DNA of 64,000 bases from Tillandsia leiboldiana (GCA_029204045.2 JAQNDB010000126.1:68670-132669), one strand, 5' to 3'; shown: positions 12,848-23,870, numbered from the stretch's first letter. Notes: generated by a model not told the origin, from the letters alone. Translations and numbers: made by a program.

Positions 12848-12961
12848 GCCGCTCCAGGGATTTTCGGGCGGTCGGACGGCCCCCCGTCCGACCTGCTTCG
12901 AGGATTCGGGCGCCCGAAAGTGGCGCCCGAATCCGACAAAAAGGGGGGGGTGTTGGCAGCC

Positions 12962-12969
12962 TATATAAA
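12962..12969 (+). promoter_or_regulatory. TATA box of element A 5' LTR
   Basis: TATATAAA lies after the GC-rich U3 and before a transition to lower GC, where an LTR promoter is expected. The same box is at 42140-42147 in the 3' LTR. Confidence 0.75.
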
Positions 12970-15323
12970 GGCCTTTTGGGGGGCCCTTTTGCTCACTTTC
13001 TGTGAGGATTTCCACAGTGAACCCTTAATGAAAAATCTTCCTCTACCTGAAACCCTTCTTGTCGCTCACACCTGAGATTTTAGGAGCGCGTTTTTCGAGG
13101 TTGGTCATTTTCCGGCGCGGCGCAACACTCGTTCTTCGACGACCCGTTTCGTCCCTTCGCAGTGTTTAGGCTCCCCCGGCTCACCCCGACCTCCGATTCG
13201 GGTGATTTTTGCGCCGTTGGACTCTCGACAGGTAGGGCTTCATTTTTGATATTTTGAGTAGCCCCTGGTTTTCATGTGGATTTTGAGTTTCCCGAGCTTC
13301 TTTGTGACCCATTTTTCCTCGCGGAGTTTTGGACAGCACCTGCTTGATTTGGCTATAACTTCGTGCTCAGGCGACGGATCGAGGCGATTCAAAAGGCATT
13401 TCTCATCTACATCTCGCGAGGAACCTCCCGGAATTTTCTCAGATTTTTCTGAATATTTTTCGAAGGTGGAAATCTCCTTTCTCTGTAACTTTTTGGTACA
13501 GAAATTCTGCACAGTTTTGTTTGGGGTGTTCCCCTTGCCGAATTTGTATCTCAACGAAGGAAACTCGGTTTTGAACGTGCAGGTACTCGTTTCGACGGGT
13601 TCGTCGCAAGGAACGCGACGGTATTTTTATTAGAATTTTCTGAGCACCCTTCGCAGGTGAAAATCTGAGATCTTTGGATCGGTAATTTTGGGACAGATTT
13701 TGTGATGTTTGAAGGACTAAAATTATGTATGTTCTTCTTGGAGGTTTGGCACAGCATTGCGGTGAGTTTTGGTGCGAGCGCGGGTTTTCGCATTTGGGAC
13801 AGGATTTTAGCGCTCGAGGTGGGTACCGTTGTTAACCTCTTATTTTGGACAACCCACTAGGCATATTGGAGCTTGTATTTTGTAATATGGCCAACATACT
13901 AGTAAAAATGAACAGAGCATGCTTAATGAAAAGAAAAGGGCTCACGATTGATACTTGTATCTTTAGAGGACTAGACACTAATAAATGGTAATAACCGGCT
14001 AAATCCGTTTCATACTTAATGTTTATTGAAGGGCTTATGCATGTGTCTAAATCAGCTTATGGTAGGTTAATATTTCGGATATTTTAACCAAGGCATAATG
14101 TAAGAATTGGAATACGAAAATTATCTTGCTTAGTAAAGGACTTTTGCATGTTTAAATGGTCACCTAGTTAGGCCACCTTTTTCTGCTGAACTATCATACT
14201 GGAATTGACTTAGGAGAAACCATGATTTCATTTTCTCCAGTTATCTTGACATAGGGGATGTCATGCCCGGGTTAGGGCAGGGGCTGGGATAGAGTAGGCA
14301 GATACTGGGATTCGGGACCGGCAGGCTGTGTAGGCAGGGTATTGCGGCGATCGCGGATTTTGGGCGATTGACCGGACAGTTGTTGTTGCATCAGATCGGG
14401 GAAGGGATTTGGGCTTTCTTTTTAGTGGATGGACCTGTTCCATTTAGATCAATGTCATGATCCAGTCTTGCGGACTTATGTTTCCTTGGACACTTATTAC
14501 TCAGGCATTATGCTCGTGTGGGTCGCCCCCCTCGAGTGCCACTCCGGAGTGCGCGTTATACAGACTTGAGTCTTTGAGACTCCGATCCCCTATCGGTGTT
14601 ATGCGTAGGCTGGCATACCCGATTTGGCAGGCACCGCGGGCAGTACCAGTGTATACTGGGGTATAGATTGGTTTAGTCAGGCAGGCTTTGATATTCTGAT
14701 GCATACATTTAGCTATCTTTTAGCTGGGCATGTAGAGGCATATTAGTGGTATTTCTATTAGCATCCATGCATAAAGTTTACCACACTATTCTTTTCGCCT
14801 CTGGTAGTCCTAGTGGGCAGGTACGAGTTGAGGTTTACCCACTAGGGGAGGCTACTGTTTTTTTAGTAGTTCTCACCCCCACTCTTTTTCCCTCTTCTTT
14901 TTCCCCTTTGTTTTGTAGAGTCCTCTGCGGGAGTTGCGGGACCCTCTTCTCAGGACCGAGGTAAGAGGATCGTTGATTAGCTAGATGCTTCCCTGATCCA
15001 GAGTTCTGATAGTTTTTGATGTATCCCCGGTACACTCAGACTGTTGTACTTCCTTTTATTTTGGGTCTGGCTTCGGCCAGCTGGATGTATCTTATTTGGT
15101 GAGCTGGGAGAGACATTTGTATATTTTGAGAGCTATGTTGTATTTTCTTTTCTGCTCTTATCTGAGTTGTACTAGTTGTAGTTAGCTCTGTTATGCTCTT
15201 TTATTTTATCTAGCTATCTGAGCAGGTTACCAGCGCTTCGTGTACACGGAAAATTCCGAGTGCACGGCGGATCTGTAGACGAGCCTGGGTTCTGGTTTAC
15301 ACCCGGGGCGTGACAGATTAAGA

Positions 15324-15335
15324 TGGTATCAGAGC
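15324..15335 (+). other. Primer-binding site of A (initiator tRNA-Met)
   Basis: TGGTATCAGAGC starts 8 bases after the LTR end, preceded by GATTAAGA. It matches the 3' end of plant initiator tRNA-Met, as in most plant gypsy elements. Confidence 0.92.
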
Positions 15336-15606
15336 TTAGGGATAGGTCAGTTGGGACTTAGGAAACCCTAGGCTTTTGGCACGCCCTAGGATGGCAGGGC
15401 GCGAGTGACGCGATATTTTGCGAAAGTCGGCAATTTAGTATTAACTCTTCCTGTGAGTGGAGAGGGATTGGCATATCCTATTTCTGGTAGACTATTATGT
15501 TGGCTGCAGACAACATAAGGTTACAGAAATAGGGGGATGTCCATGGCTTTCGCTGGATTGGGTCGAGAGTGCTTTTGTTTACTGACTCGTGGTCTTGTGT
15601 GGCAGG

Positions 15607-15836
15607 ATGCCTCCTAGGCGGCAGATTCCTACTCGGGGTACTCCTACACCCCCGGAGGAGCCGGAGCAGTCCGGGCCTTCGGAGATTAGTGAGCTTAGGG
15701 CCATGGTGGCCCAGTTGGCAGAGAGCCACCGCCGTCAGGAGCAGAGGTTTGATCAGTTGCTTGCCCAGGTTAGGGCACCTCCCCCTACCACTGTAGAGGC
15801 CCCTATACCACCTGTTGTACCACCGGCTATTCCACC
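15607..15836 (+). pseudogene. gag: Element A gag, N-terminal part (interrupted by B)
   Basis: The frame opens with MPPRRQIPTRG, nearly the same as the start of B's Gag (MPPRRRIPTRG), so the ATG at 15607 is chosen over an upstream in-frame ATG at 15589. It encodes about 76 residues rich in proline and glutamate with a short helical stretch (ELRAMVAQLAE), then stops being gag where B begins at 15837. The frame is preserved across the insertion: removing B and one CCACC copy would leave phase unchanged at 36660. Gag would form the particle and bind element RNA. As it stands the fragment runs into B LTR sequence and ends at a stop near 15855. Confidence 0.9.
15832..15836. repeat. Target-site duplication CCACC of element B
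   Basis: CCACC at 15832-15836 and 36655-36659 brackets B inside A's gag. Confidence 0.93.
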
Positions 15837-18800
15837 TGTCACGCCCCGAGTGTAAACCAGAACTCGGGCTCGTCTACAGATCCGCCGTGCACACGGAATT
15901 TTCCGCATACACGAAGCGCCGGTAACCTGCTCAAATAATAAAGATACAAAATAGAGCAATACAACAGAGCTGAACTGAAAAATACTACATCTCAGACTGA
16001 ACTGGAAGTAAGAAAAAAAGAAAAAAAAAACACAATGACTGTAGAATAAGTACAAGTTTCTCTCCCAGCTCACCACAAAATACAACCAGCTGGCTAAAGC
16101 CAGACCCCAAAAGTAAAAGTACAACCGTCTGAGATAGGATACATAAGAGGTACAGTCTAGCTACTCACTGTCGGGCCCGCTGTCTAGCTACTCGGCCGTC
16201 CTCTCTCCACGACCCGCCGCTGTAAATCCAGCAGCCCCCGCAGAAGGCTCTGCAAAACAAAGGAGAAGAAAAGAAAAAGAAGAATGGGGGTGAGAACTAC
16301 TAGTAAACCAGTAGCCTCCCCTAGTGGGTAAAACCTCAAACTCTAACACACCCACTAGGTCTACCAGAGGCAAAAGGAAAGGAGAGTGGTAAGAAAAGAA
16401 ACCGCTGCAAAAAGGGAAAATCTACCACTACTATGCCTCTAAAATACAGTCCTAGTCTGGAACAACCGTATGCAACAGTAACCAACCGTCCCAGATAAAC
16501 CCAATCTGTGCCGCCCTCATCATCGGGCAAATAAGCCGCGCCGATGTGATAGCAAAACTCCTGCTGCCGCCCTCATCATCGGGCAAATAAGCCGCGCCGA
16601 TGTGATAGCAAAACTGTCCATAACTGTCCGGCCCCGGCCTCCGAAGGGGATCTCGAGGGGAGCTACCCACACGAGTAAAGCACCACCGGGCAATAACCGC
16701 GCCGGTAAGATAAAAGCATCACCGGGCAATAACCGCGCCGGTGATAAAAGCAGGATTGGATCACAACTATAAAGCCCCCAGTGGAACACAACCCTCCACT
16801 AAAAGAAAACTGATTCCCCAATCAGGTGCAAAAGTAACCATCCGGTCAATCGCCCAATATCCGCGATTGCCGCAATACCCCACAATCCACGACCAGGTCT
16901 AACAACCGACCTCCGGTCAACCGCCCAATATCCGCGGTCGCCGGAATAACCCGCAATCACAATCATGTCCCACAACCGACATCTGGTCAACCGCCTATTA
17001 TCCGCGGTTGCCACAAAACCCTCTAGTCCATAATCAAGCCCTATCACCGATGTCCTATAACCGACATCCGGTCAACCGCCCAATATCCGCGGTCGCCGCC
17101 AAAACCCATGATCCATAATCCAGGCCCGGGCTACACTATCCCAAACCCCTGCTCAAACCCGAGCAAACCCACCTGACTAACGAAAAGGAGAAAGAAGCAA
17201 ACAAGGTTTCTCCTAAGTCAAGTTCCAGCATGAAAGTGTAGCGATAAAAGATGGCCTACCTAGATGTCCATACAAGCATGCAAGTGTTCTCAAGGAAATA
17301 AAGAAAAAGGCAACCAATAGTGGTTCCACATGTGTAACAATTAATAGATCCGCATAGATATAACCATCATGTCTATAATCCACGTTCCATAATAAAGCAT
17401 TACTATCCACCTATGCATGTCATAAAATCCTCAATAGCACCAACCACTAACAGGATAATCGTAAAGCCCAAAATAAATAATCCAATCCACATGCAAGGTT
17501 AAACGCTAACATTCCATCCATACCAACATGTATAAGTCCCAACCACTATCAAATATCCACAATAGTAATTTCCATTGGAAAGGCTCACAATTTTACTTTA
17601 AGCATGCATGTCCATAATTAATCATTCAATAAACCAATTGGAGGATCTCTCCAATATTCCTAGGGGCATGTCAGAAAATTGAGGAGTATAACAACCACCC
17701 ACCTCGATCGCTAATTCCAAGTCCAAAGAGTGCTCCAGGCCAAAAGCTAAACCGCCGCGATCACTGAACAAGAATTACCCCAAAACATACAATTAAATTC
17801 AACACATGTTGTCCCAAAGCTAACAGTCCAAAGATGCCCTGTTTTTACCTGCGAGGAGTGCCCAGAAAAATCCAAGAAAAATACTCTCACGATCCTCGCG
17901 ACGAACCCGTCGAAACGAGTACCTGCACGCTCAAATCCGAGTTTCCTACACTGAGAAATAAATCCGGCAAGGGAACCACCCCGAAATAAACTGCTCTCAA
18001 AAACTGTAGCAAACACTTCTGTACACAGAGATTTCTCACCTTCGAAAAATATTCAGAAAATTCCAAGAAAATTTGGGGATATTCCTCGTGATGTGTAGAT
18101 GCAAAACGCCTTTTGAATCGCTCCAATCGATGCATGTGCGCGAAGATATCATCAAAATACTGCAACACTGTCCAAAACTCCGCCCCAGAAAAAGAGGTCA
18201 CAAGATGATCCGAAAACCCCAAGAAAAGCTCGGAATGGGAAAAACCAGTACACATGGGAAACGTAGCCCTACCTGTCATGAGTCCAACGGCGCAAGAATC
18301 GCCTCATTCGGAGGTCGGAGTAAGCCGGGGGAGTCCTTGCACCAAAATGCGACGAAGAAGATCACAAACGAACGAGCGTCGCGCCGCGCCGCAAAAATAG
18401 AAACCTTGGGATGCGTGCCGCAGAAAAATCCTGGAATCTGCAGATGGATCCGGCTCTGGGAGATGAAGAAATCTTGTGAAGGTGGCACTGTGAAAGGAGG
18501 AACAGGGAAAAAGTTCTTCCCTGATGAACTCGGCCTATTTATAGGCCAGGAAAAACAATTGGGGAAATGACCAATGGGTCCCCACTTTCGGGCGCTCCCG
18601 ATTTTCGGGCGGCTACAGTGTTGGGCCCGGCCCAACACTGTGCGCGCCCGAAATCGCCACGGGCCTCCACGTCGCCCCCCGAACAGGCAACAGCCTTCCC
18701 CGCCTCCCGCGCAGTGCCGCGTGGCCCGCCTGGTCAACGCGGGTGGGTGGCGCCCGCGAATCACAGGGCGCCACCTGGCCCGCACTATCTCCTCCGACCA

Positions 18801-19477
18801 ACCCTGGCGCGCCGCCTGTCACCCCCTGCCGCGCACTGTTCCGAGGCACTCCACGCTCCGTGGTCCCAGCCTGCGTGAGCCCGCCAACCAAAAACCGACA
18901 CGTGTCCACCCCGGTCCACCGTGCGCCCCGCAATCTCCGTAGACCCCGCCCCGCGGACCGGCCCACTCCCGAGCCGCCACGCGTCCCGCCCCCGGTGCAC
19001 GCCTGCCGCGTGGACCGGGCGGCCCGCGCCTCGCCCGCCGCGCTGCCCGCGGCCGCTCCGCCGCTGCCCGCCGCCGCCGCCGCCGCCGCTGCCCGCCGGC
19101 GGCCGGAGACACTGTTCCGGCATGAACAGTACCCGATGCTCAAAAATAACAAGTGGGTAGTCCGTTTTGACCGTTTTCGCGCGCTGAATCCGAATTTGAA
19201 GTCCATTTTGCCAAATTCCAACCCCAAAATTTGCCGATGGCATCCGGAAAGGTATTCCTTGGTCCAAACTTCGCGCTGAGTCCATTTTTAATATCCGCAT
19301 CGCGCAAAACCACTTCTAACGATCCGACGGAGTCCATTGATCACCCACGTGATCCAGTAAGCCCGAAGTCCGCCACAACTGCCCAATTGGTGCACAAACA
19401 CCTCCAACACACAGTACAAGCTCCCCAGATGTCACCAATGACTCAACCACAGCTCTGCAGAGATCCAGGTCATCACA
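15837..19477 (-). repeat. Element B 3' LTR (left copy, intact)
   Basis: The plus strand runs TGTCACGCCCCGAG to GTCATCACA, so on the coding strand the LTR is TGTGATGAC...CGGGGCGTGACA. TATAAATA (minus) is at 18536-18543. The GC-rich stretch 18590-19110 is U3, upstream of the TATA box on the minus strand, and includes a (CCG)n run near 19070. No real gene is seen; overlapping frames in 18276-19300 are compositional. Confidence 0.93.
16511..17105. repeat. Tandem repeats inside B LTR
   Basis: Three small tandem families sit side by side: a 56-bp unit present twice (16511 and 16567, CCGCCCTCATCATCGGGCAA...), a ~38-bp unit twice (16681-16753, ACCGGGCAATAACCGCGCCGG), and a ~65-80-bp unit about four times (16830-17105) centred on CCGGTCAACCGCCCAATATC. 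They lie downstream of the TATA box, hence in the transcribed part. The right LTR copy repeats them at 33690-34290. Confidence 0.85.
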
Positions 19478-19515
19478 TCCTCCCCCACTAAAAGAAAGTT
19501 TCGTCCTCGAAACTA
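19478..19515 (-). other. Polypurine tract and adjoining hairpin of B
   Basis: On the minus strand a purine run (AGTGGGGGAGGA) abuts the 3' LTR at 19478-19488. Just upstream, 19498-19515 is a perfect hairpin with arms AGTTTCG and CGAAACT around AGGA. The PPT primes plus-strand synthesis. The hairpin is shared with A and, in weaker form, with D and F. Confidence 0.85.
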
Positions 19516-19740
19516 AAATCAATCCTCAACCAGAAACCTCAACCAAAAAGAGGGAGTAAAAATCCAATCGTCCACCACTCAAGCTCCCAAAGCTGTCAAG
19601 TACCTCCTCCAGAGACGCGACTCAAACCTCGGGTCTCTTACAAGAACAGAAAAGAGGCGGGCACCCCAGAAAACGCACCACCTCGATCAAGTACAACTGG
19701 GCTAACCGCTCGAGCTACCAAGTCCAAGAGCAACAAGCTC

Positions 19741-20221
19741 AACGTGAGTACCTCCGCACTCCCGGGGTATCCCACAACCACGCTAGCCAGAAAGGCTGCG
19801 CCGCCACGGCGGGACACCCGTCCCGCTCACAAAGTCGAAACCATAGAGGCAAAGATAGCCCCCGAGCAACCCCACACACCATCTACCCCCGGCCTAGCCC
19901 CTCCCTCGAGGACCGTCCTCGCGGCACAAATCAACCGCCGCGAAAAGAAGAAAAAAAAAAACGAGCCAGCCAAACCGTCCTAAGTACCAAATCCCAAAAC
20001 CCAAAACTAGCATAAGACCATCAGGTCTACCGGTACTATCAAGGACTCAACTACACCGGGCAGGACCAACAACACTCCCCTACAAGCCGAGGATCGAGAA
20101 TATAAACCTCCCGAACCCAAGGTAACCGTCCTACCCCAATCGATGACTAGGATGCTCCAATGCTAGACAATGCAAAACCAATGCCGGTAAATAAAATAAA
20201 ATAACAAAAAAAAGAAATAAT
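19741..20221 (-). pseudogene. Decayed protease-region remnant of B
   Basis: On the minus strand this follows gag and matches A's protease region (37851-38320) in patches, for example GTTGTTGGTC, TTGCCTCTATGGTTTCGAC and GCCTTTCTGGCTAGCGTGG, with many changes and indels. Where A has the TTTATTT-GAT-ACCGG stretch encoding the DTG active site, B reads TTTATTTACCGG, so the catalytic aspartate codon is missing. After ~19741 the sequence jumps to a short spacer before the PPT (19516-19740), where I see nothing recognisable. RT, RNase H and integrase have been lost. Confidence 0.7.
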
Positions 20222-21583
20222 ACCTGTCACCACAAGGTCGCCTGCCGTAAAATCCTCCACCTGAGCGGCGTAGACCCGACCGCTCTGAGCCGGTGGCCGG
20301 TGATCCGCCGGGTAAAAAGAAGGTGATCCGCTCGCTGGAGCATAAAGCCGCTGAGCTGACAACTGCTGCTGAGGCGGAAAAGGGGCCGATGCTGATGAAG
20401 GTGCCGCTGCAGTCGAAAAGGGGCACGAAGCCCGAATGTGGCCTGACTGTCCACACCTGTAACAACGACCCCACCTCTGATCACAGGTGTGCGACAAATG
20501 AGATCCCCCGCAGAATATACATCTGTCTCTGTCGCGAAGCCGTGGCTGTCCCGGCTGATGCTGTCCCTGTGCCTGATGCTGAGACTCCGGCTGCTGCCAC
20601 GATGGCCTCTGAGATCCACTAGGCTCTCGCTGATCCGCACGCCCATGGCTAGGTAACTGAGACCGCGGCGGTCTCCACACGCTAGCCGATCCCTCGTCCT
20701 CGGGTACTGGTCGTTTCCTAACGGAACTCTGTGCGACCATCCCGCCTCGCCTCGCCACCACTATGTCGCCTCTCTCCACCCATTCGGCGTGATCGACGGC
20801 CTCCTTAAGAGTCTGGAGTCGCTGTGCATGCACTAGGGTATAAATCTCGCTGCGGAGGCCTGCCTCGAATAACTCGACCTGGTGTGGTCCATCCCGGGCG
20901 ACAAAGGGCACGCAGTTTAGCAACTGTATGAACTCCTGATAGTAATCCTGAACCGGCCGATCGCCCTGCTGAAGGTTCTTCAAATCATCCTCCAGTTTTC
21001 TCTTCACGCTCGTCGGAAAATAGGTATCCAATACCATACGCCGAAACTCAGACCAGGGTAACTGTCGAGAAATCTGGAAATCCCGTGGCTCCACTCGACG
21101 CCACCAAACATCTGCATCTCCATCCAGGCAGTGTACCGCCAGATGAACTCTGTACCTCGGGTCGATGAAGAAATCCCCGAAAATCTTCTCCATCGCTGAT
21201 AGCCATGTCCCAACCTCCCACGGCTGCATGTCCCGCCCTGAGAATCTAGGCGGTTCGCGCTTACAAAACTTAACAAGTTTGTCAGCAATATCCTGCTCCT
21301 CGGCCGGGGTCAAAGTCTGGGCCACTCCCCGAGCCCCGCTACTCGATGATGGTGCCGTCGGCACCAGTGGTACCACAGGTGGTGCCGGGGCCTCAAGAAC
21401 TATCGGAGGCGGCGCCTCTCTCTGCGCCAGTAGCTGCTCAATCCGCTGCTCCTGCCGGCGGTTGGTCTCAGCCAGTTGGGCCACCATTGCCCTCAACTCA
21501 GCAATCTCCGAAGGTCCAGCCTGTCCTGGCTCAACAGGGGGTGTAGGGGCACCCCTGGTAGGAATCCGACGTCGGGGAGGCAT
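20147..21583 (-). CDS. gag: Gag of element B (478 aa)
   Basis: This is a structural Gag for retrotransposon particles. It starts at the MPPRRRIPTRG methionine at 21583; an in-frame ATG 30 bases upstream (21613) is possible, but the A homologue starts here. In order: a proline-rich N-terminus, a helical ELRAMVAQLAE segment, the gypsy Gag core (AEEQDIADKL... through WWRRVEP... and the LLNCVPFVARDG motif), a basic Q/P/R-rich linker, a CxxC-type CIFCGGSHLSHTC, and a CCHC zinc knuckle CYRCGQSGHIRASC that binds RNA. The last ~25 residues after VVTGI are hydrophobic and come from the decayed protease frame rather than Gag. The frame is open with no internal stop, although pol is lost. Confidence 0.9.
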   Translation of the reverse strand: MPPRRRIPTRGAPTPPVEPGQAGPSEIAELRAMVAQLAETNRRQEQRIEQLLAQREAPPPIVLEAPAPPVVPLVPTAPSSSSGARGVAQTLTPAEEQDIADKLVKFCKREPPRFSGRDMQPWEVGTWLSAMEKIFGDFFIDPRYRVHLAVHCLDGDADVWWRRVEPRDFQISRQLPWSEFRRMVLDTYFPTSVKRKLEDDLKNLQQGDRPVQDYYQEFIQLLNCVPFVARDGPHQVELFEAGLRSEIYTLVHAQRLQTLKEAVDHAEWVERGDIVVARRGGMVAQSSVRKRPVPEDEGSASVWRPPRSQLPSHGRADQREPSGSQRPSWQQPESQHQAQGQHQPGQPRLRDRDRCIFCGGSHLSHTCDQRWGRCYRCGQSGHIRASCPFSTAAAPSSASAPFPPQQQLSAQRLYAPASGSPSFYPADHRPPAQSGRVYAAQVEDFTAGDLVVTGIISFFCYFILFTGIGFALSSIGAS

Positions 21584-21854
21584 CTGCCACAAGAAACCAC
21601 AAGTCAGCCACACAACCCCACACGACCCAATCTAGTGAAAGTCAAGGACATCCCCCTATTTCTGTAACTTTATGTTGTCTGCAGCCAACATAACGGTCCC
21701 ACAGAAAATAGGGTATGTCGATCCCTCTTCACTCTCTGGAAGAGTCAAAAACTAAATCACCGACTTTCGCAATTTGTCACGTCCCTCACGCCCTATCATC
21801 CTAGGGCTAGCCAAAAGCCTAGGGTTTCCTAAGTCCCAACTGACCTATCCCTAA

Positions 21855-21866
21855 GCTCTGATACCA
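21855..21866 (-). other. Primer-binding site of B (initiator tRNA-Met)
   Basis: The minus strand reads TGGTATCAGAGC, 7 bases from the LTR, as in A. Confidence 0.92.
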
Positions 21867-21873
21867 CCTAATC

Positions 21874-22532
21874 TGTCACGCCCCGAGTGTAAACCAGAAC
21901 TCGGGCTCGTCTACAGATCCGCCGTGCACACGGAATTTTCCGCATACACGAAGCGTCGGTAACCTGCTCAAATAATAAAGATACAAAATAGAGCAATACA
22001 ACAGAGCTGAACTGAAAAATACTACATCTCAGACTGAACTGGAAGTAAGAAAAAAAGAAAAAAAAAACACAATGACTGTAGAATAAGTACAAGTTTCTCT
22101 CCCAGCTCACCACAAAATACAACCAGCTGGCTAAAGCCAGACCCCAAAAGTAAAAGTACAACCGTCTGAGATAGGATACATAAGAGGTACAGTCTAGCTA
22201 CTCACTGTCGGGCCCGCTGTCTAGCTACTCGGCCGTCCTCTCTCCACGACCCGCCGCTGTAAATCCAGCAGCCCCCGCAGAAGGCTCTGCAAAACAAAGG
22301 AGAAGAAAAGAAAAAGAAGAATGGGGGTGAGAACTACTAGTAAACCAGTAGCCTCCCCTAGTGGGTAAAACCTCAAACTCTAACACACCCACTAGGTCTA
22401 CCAGAGGCAAAAGGAAAGGAGAGTGGTAAGAAAAGAAACCGCTGCAAAAAGGGAAAATCTACCACTACTATGCCTCTAAAATACAGTCCTAGTCTGGAAC
22501 AACCGTATGCAACAGTAACCAACCGTCCCAGA
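21874..22532 (-). repeat. Element B 5' LTR, part 1
   Basis: Colinear with 15837-16495 apart from single-base differences; interrupted by C at 22533. Confidence 0.93.
22528..22532. repeat. Target-site duplication CCAGA of element C
   Basis: CCAGA at 22528-22532 and 33674-33678. The intact site (GTCCCAGATAAACCC) is preserved in the other B LTR near 16488-16502. Confidence 0.95.
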
Positions 22533-22835
22533 TGTTGGGTCGTATATAATACGGATCTAAATAGGGAAAGAAACACCTAGAGGGGGGTGAATAGGTGTAA
22601 ACGTATAAACACTCCAAAAAATCGTTGCGATAAAACCCAATGCGGAAAATAAAATAACACGCAAGATTTTTACGTGGAAAACTCCATCACCGGAGTAAAA
22701 AACCACGGGACCGATAACACGGCAGAAATCCACTAGAATTAAAACACGTACAAGGTGATTTACCGTACACACTTACGACTCAACCTTTTCCATACGCTCC
22801 TAGAGGATCTTCTCCGCTCGCTCCAGACGCTTCTC

Positions 22836-23007
22836 GAATCCACGATCTGCGCCCAACGCCGAATCCACGGCGTCCAACGTCGAATCCACGACGTCCGACC
22901 GAATCCACGGTCTTCACCCAATAGCACCGTTCGAATCCACGAACGTGCCTCGCTCCGAATCCACGAGAGCGATTGAACCTTGAATCCACAAGGACACGCG
23001 AATCCAC
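22836..23007 (-). repeat. Array of eight hairpins with constant loop GTGGATTC
   Basis: GAATCCAC (minus: GTGGATTC) occurs at 22836, 22861, 22882, 22901, 22933, 22957, 22982 and 23000. Most copies sit between short complementary arms that differ each time: ACGCC/GGCGT, ACGTC/GACGT, GACC/GGTC, CGTTC/GAACG, CCTT/AAGG, CGC/GCG; the sixth copy uses CGCTC/GAGCG with small bulges, and the first is weak (2 bp). Spacing is 18-32 bp. It lies downstream of the LTR TATA box, so transcripts should carry it. The 5' LTR has the same array (for example loop at 32664). Confidence 0.9.
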
Positions 23008-23056
23008 GCGCCGATTTTTGGGGAAAATCGTTGTTTTTGGGTGGTGATGATCCACC

Positions 23057-23154
23057 GAATACTTAGATCAAAGATAGATCGGAAATACCATCTAAGTATT
23101 CATTAGTTTGATTCAACTCAAGATGTGAGTATGAAAACCTAGAATCAAACTAAT
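23057..23154 (-). other. Two long-stem hairpins in C leader
   Basis: Arms GAATACTTAGAT (23057-23068) and ATCTAAGTATTC (23090-23101) form a perfect 12-bp stem. Arms ATTAGTTTGATTC (23102-23114) and GAATCAAACTAAT (23142-23154) form a perfect 13-bp stem directly beside it. Both are present in the 5' LTR. Confidence 0.85.
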
Positions 23155-23352
23155 CAATATAGATGAAGAAACATAGAGTATTCTCTAATGATTTCCTTTC
23201 TTCTCTATATGTGGATCTATAGCCGTATATGATGATACAAGAAAATGACGGCTATGTGGATTCACCCTAGAAAGAGAGTCATAGGGTGTATTTATAGGTT
23301 AGAAACCCTAGGAAGGAGATAAGAATCAAAAACCAACCATTTCTGGATATTT

Positions 23353-23646
23353 ACGGACGGCGATCCGGATCGTGATAACTAGGATCCGGATCGTCATAAC
23401 GAAACAGCCAATTCCAGAAAAACGAAGGTTCGGGATCCGGATCATGTGACTACGATCCGGATCGTTCATACAGTTCACCAAACATCAACGTTCGGGATCC
23501 GGATTGCGAAGCAAGATCCGGATCGTTCAAGGTAGATGGTAAACTCAACGTTCGGGATCCGGATCAAGAGACTACGATCCGGATTGCGACGATGTATGAA
23601 CGAACCACCTTCGGGATCCGGATCGAACAACCTGATCCGGATCCTG
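23353..23646. repeat. Cluster of ~10 GATCCGGATC palindromes in U3 of C
   Basis: About ten copies of GATCCGGATC or a one-base variant occur in 294 bp, often introduced by TTCGG and arranged in pairs ~12-20 bp apart. They lie upstream of the TATA box. Palindrome-rich LTR control regions are known from Sireviruses. A second cluster lies before the third ORF (26648-26807). Confidence 0.9.
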
Positions 23647-23870
23647 AACATGTCCCAAGTCCAGTTTTTGATTTTTATGCAATGAAAGATTCTTCCAAGT
23701 GTTTCTACACTACAAGAAGTATTCGGATCACACAAATTCTTTAGTTAAACATACCTGATCCTTTTGAATTCTTCTTACTTGAGATTGAGTTAAATGATCC
23801 AACTTTCTTCACCTTCAATCTTCAAGACTTGAGACTTTCACGAAACTACGCCAACTCAAATTCCGTAACA

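Larger units (their letters stand above)
12107..15315 (+). repeat. Element A 5' LTR (3,209 bp)
   Basis: It starts TGTAGTATTCTGG and ends ACCCGGGGCGTGACA. U3 is very GC-rich (12420-12900) with repeated CACGTG motifs, followed by a TATA box at 12962 and a less GC-rich transcribed part. Near the 3' end, arms CCTGGG and CCCGGG around a 12-nt loop (about 15281-15308) form a hairpin that covaries with element B (CCCGAG/CTCGGG). The large open frames around 12263-13075 overlap each other in several frames and recur unchanged in the 3' LTR; they are composition artefacts. Confidence 0.95.
22533..23870 (-). repeat. Element C 3' LTR (left copy)
   Basis: In transcription order (minus strand) it contains: a U3 with ten GATCCGGATC-type palindromes (23646 to 23353), a TATA box (23296-23289), two long-stem hairpins (23154-23057), an eight-unit hairpin array (23007-22836), and the end ...CCCAACA. 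No coding capacity is evident. Confidence 0.95.

Noticed and set aside
12263..13075. 270-aa open frame in the A LTR (again at 41441-42253)
   Set aside because: It overlaps U3, the G-boxes and the TATA box, coexists with several other long frames on both strands, and has Arg/Gly/Pro-rich random composition.
22836..23007. CRISPR-like or tRNA-like reading of the GAATCCAC array
   Set aside because: Repeats are only 8 bp, intervals are self-complementary arms rather than spacers, and no tRNA features are present.
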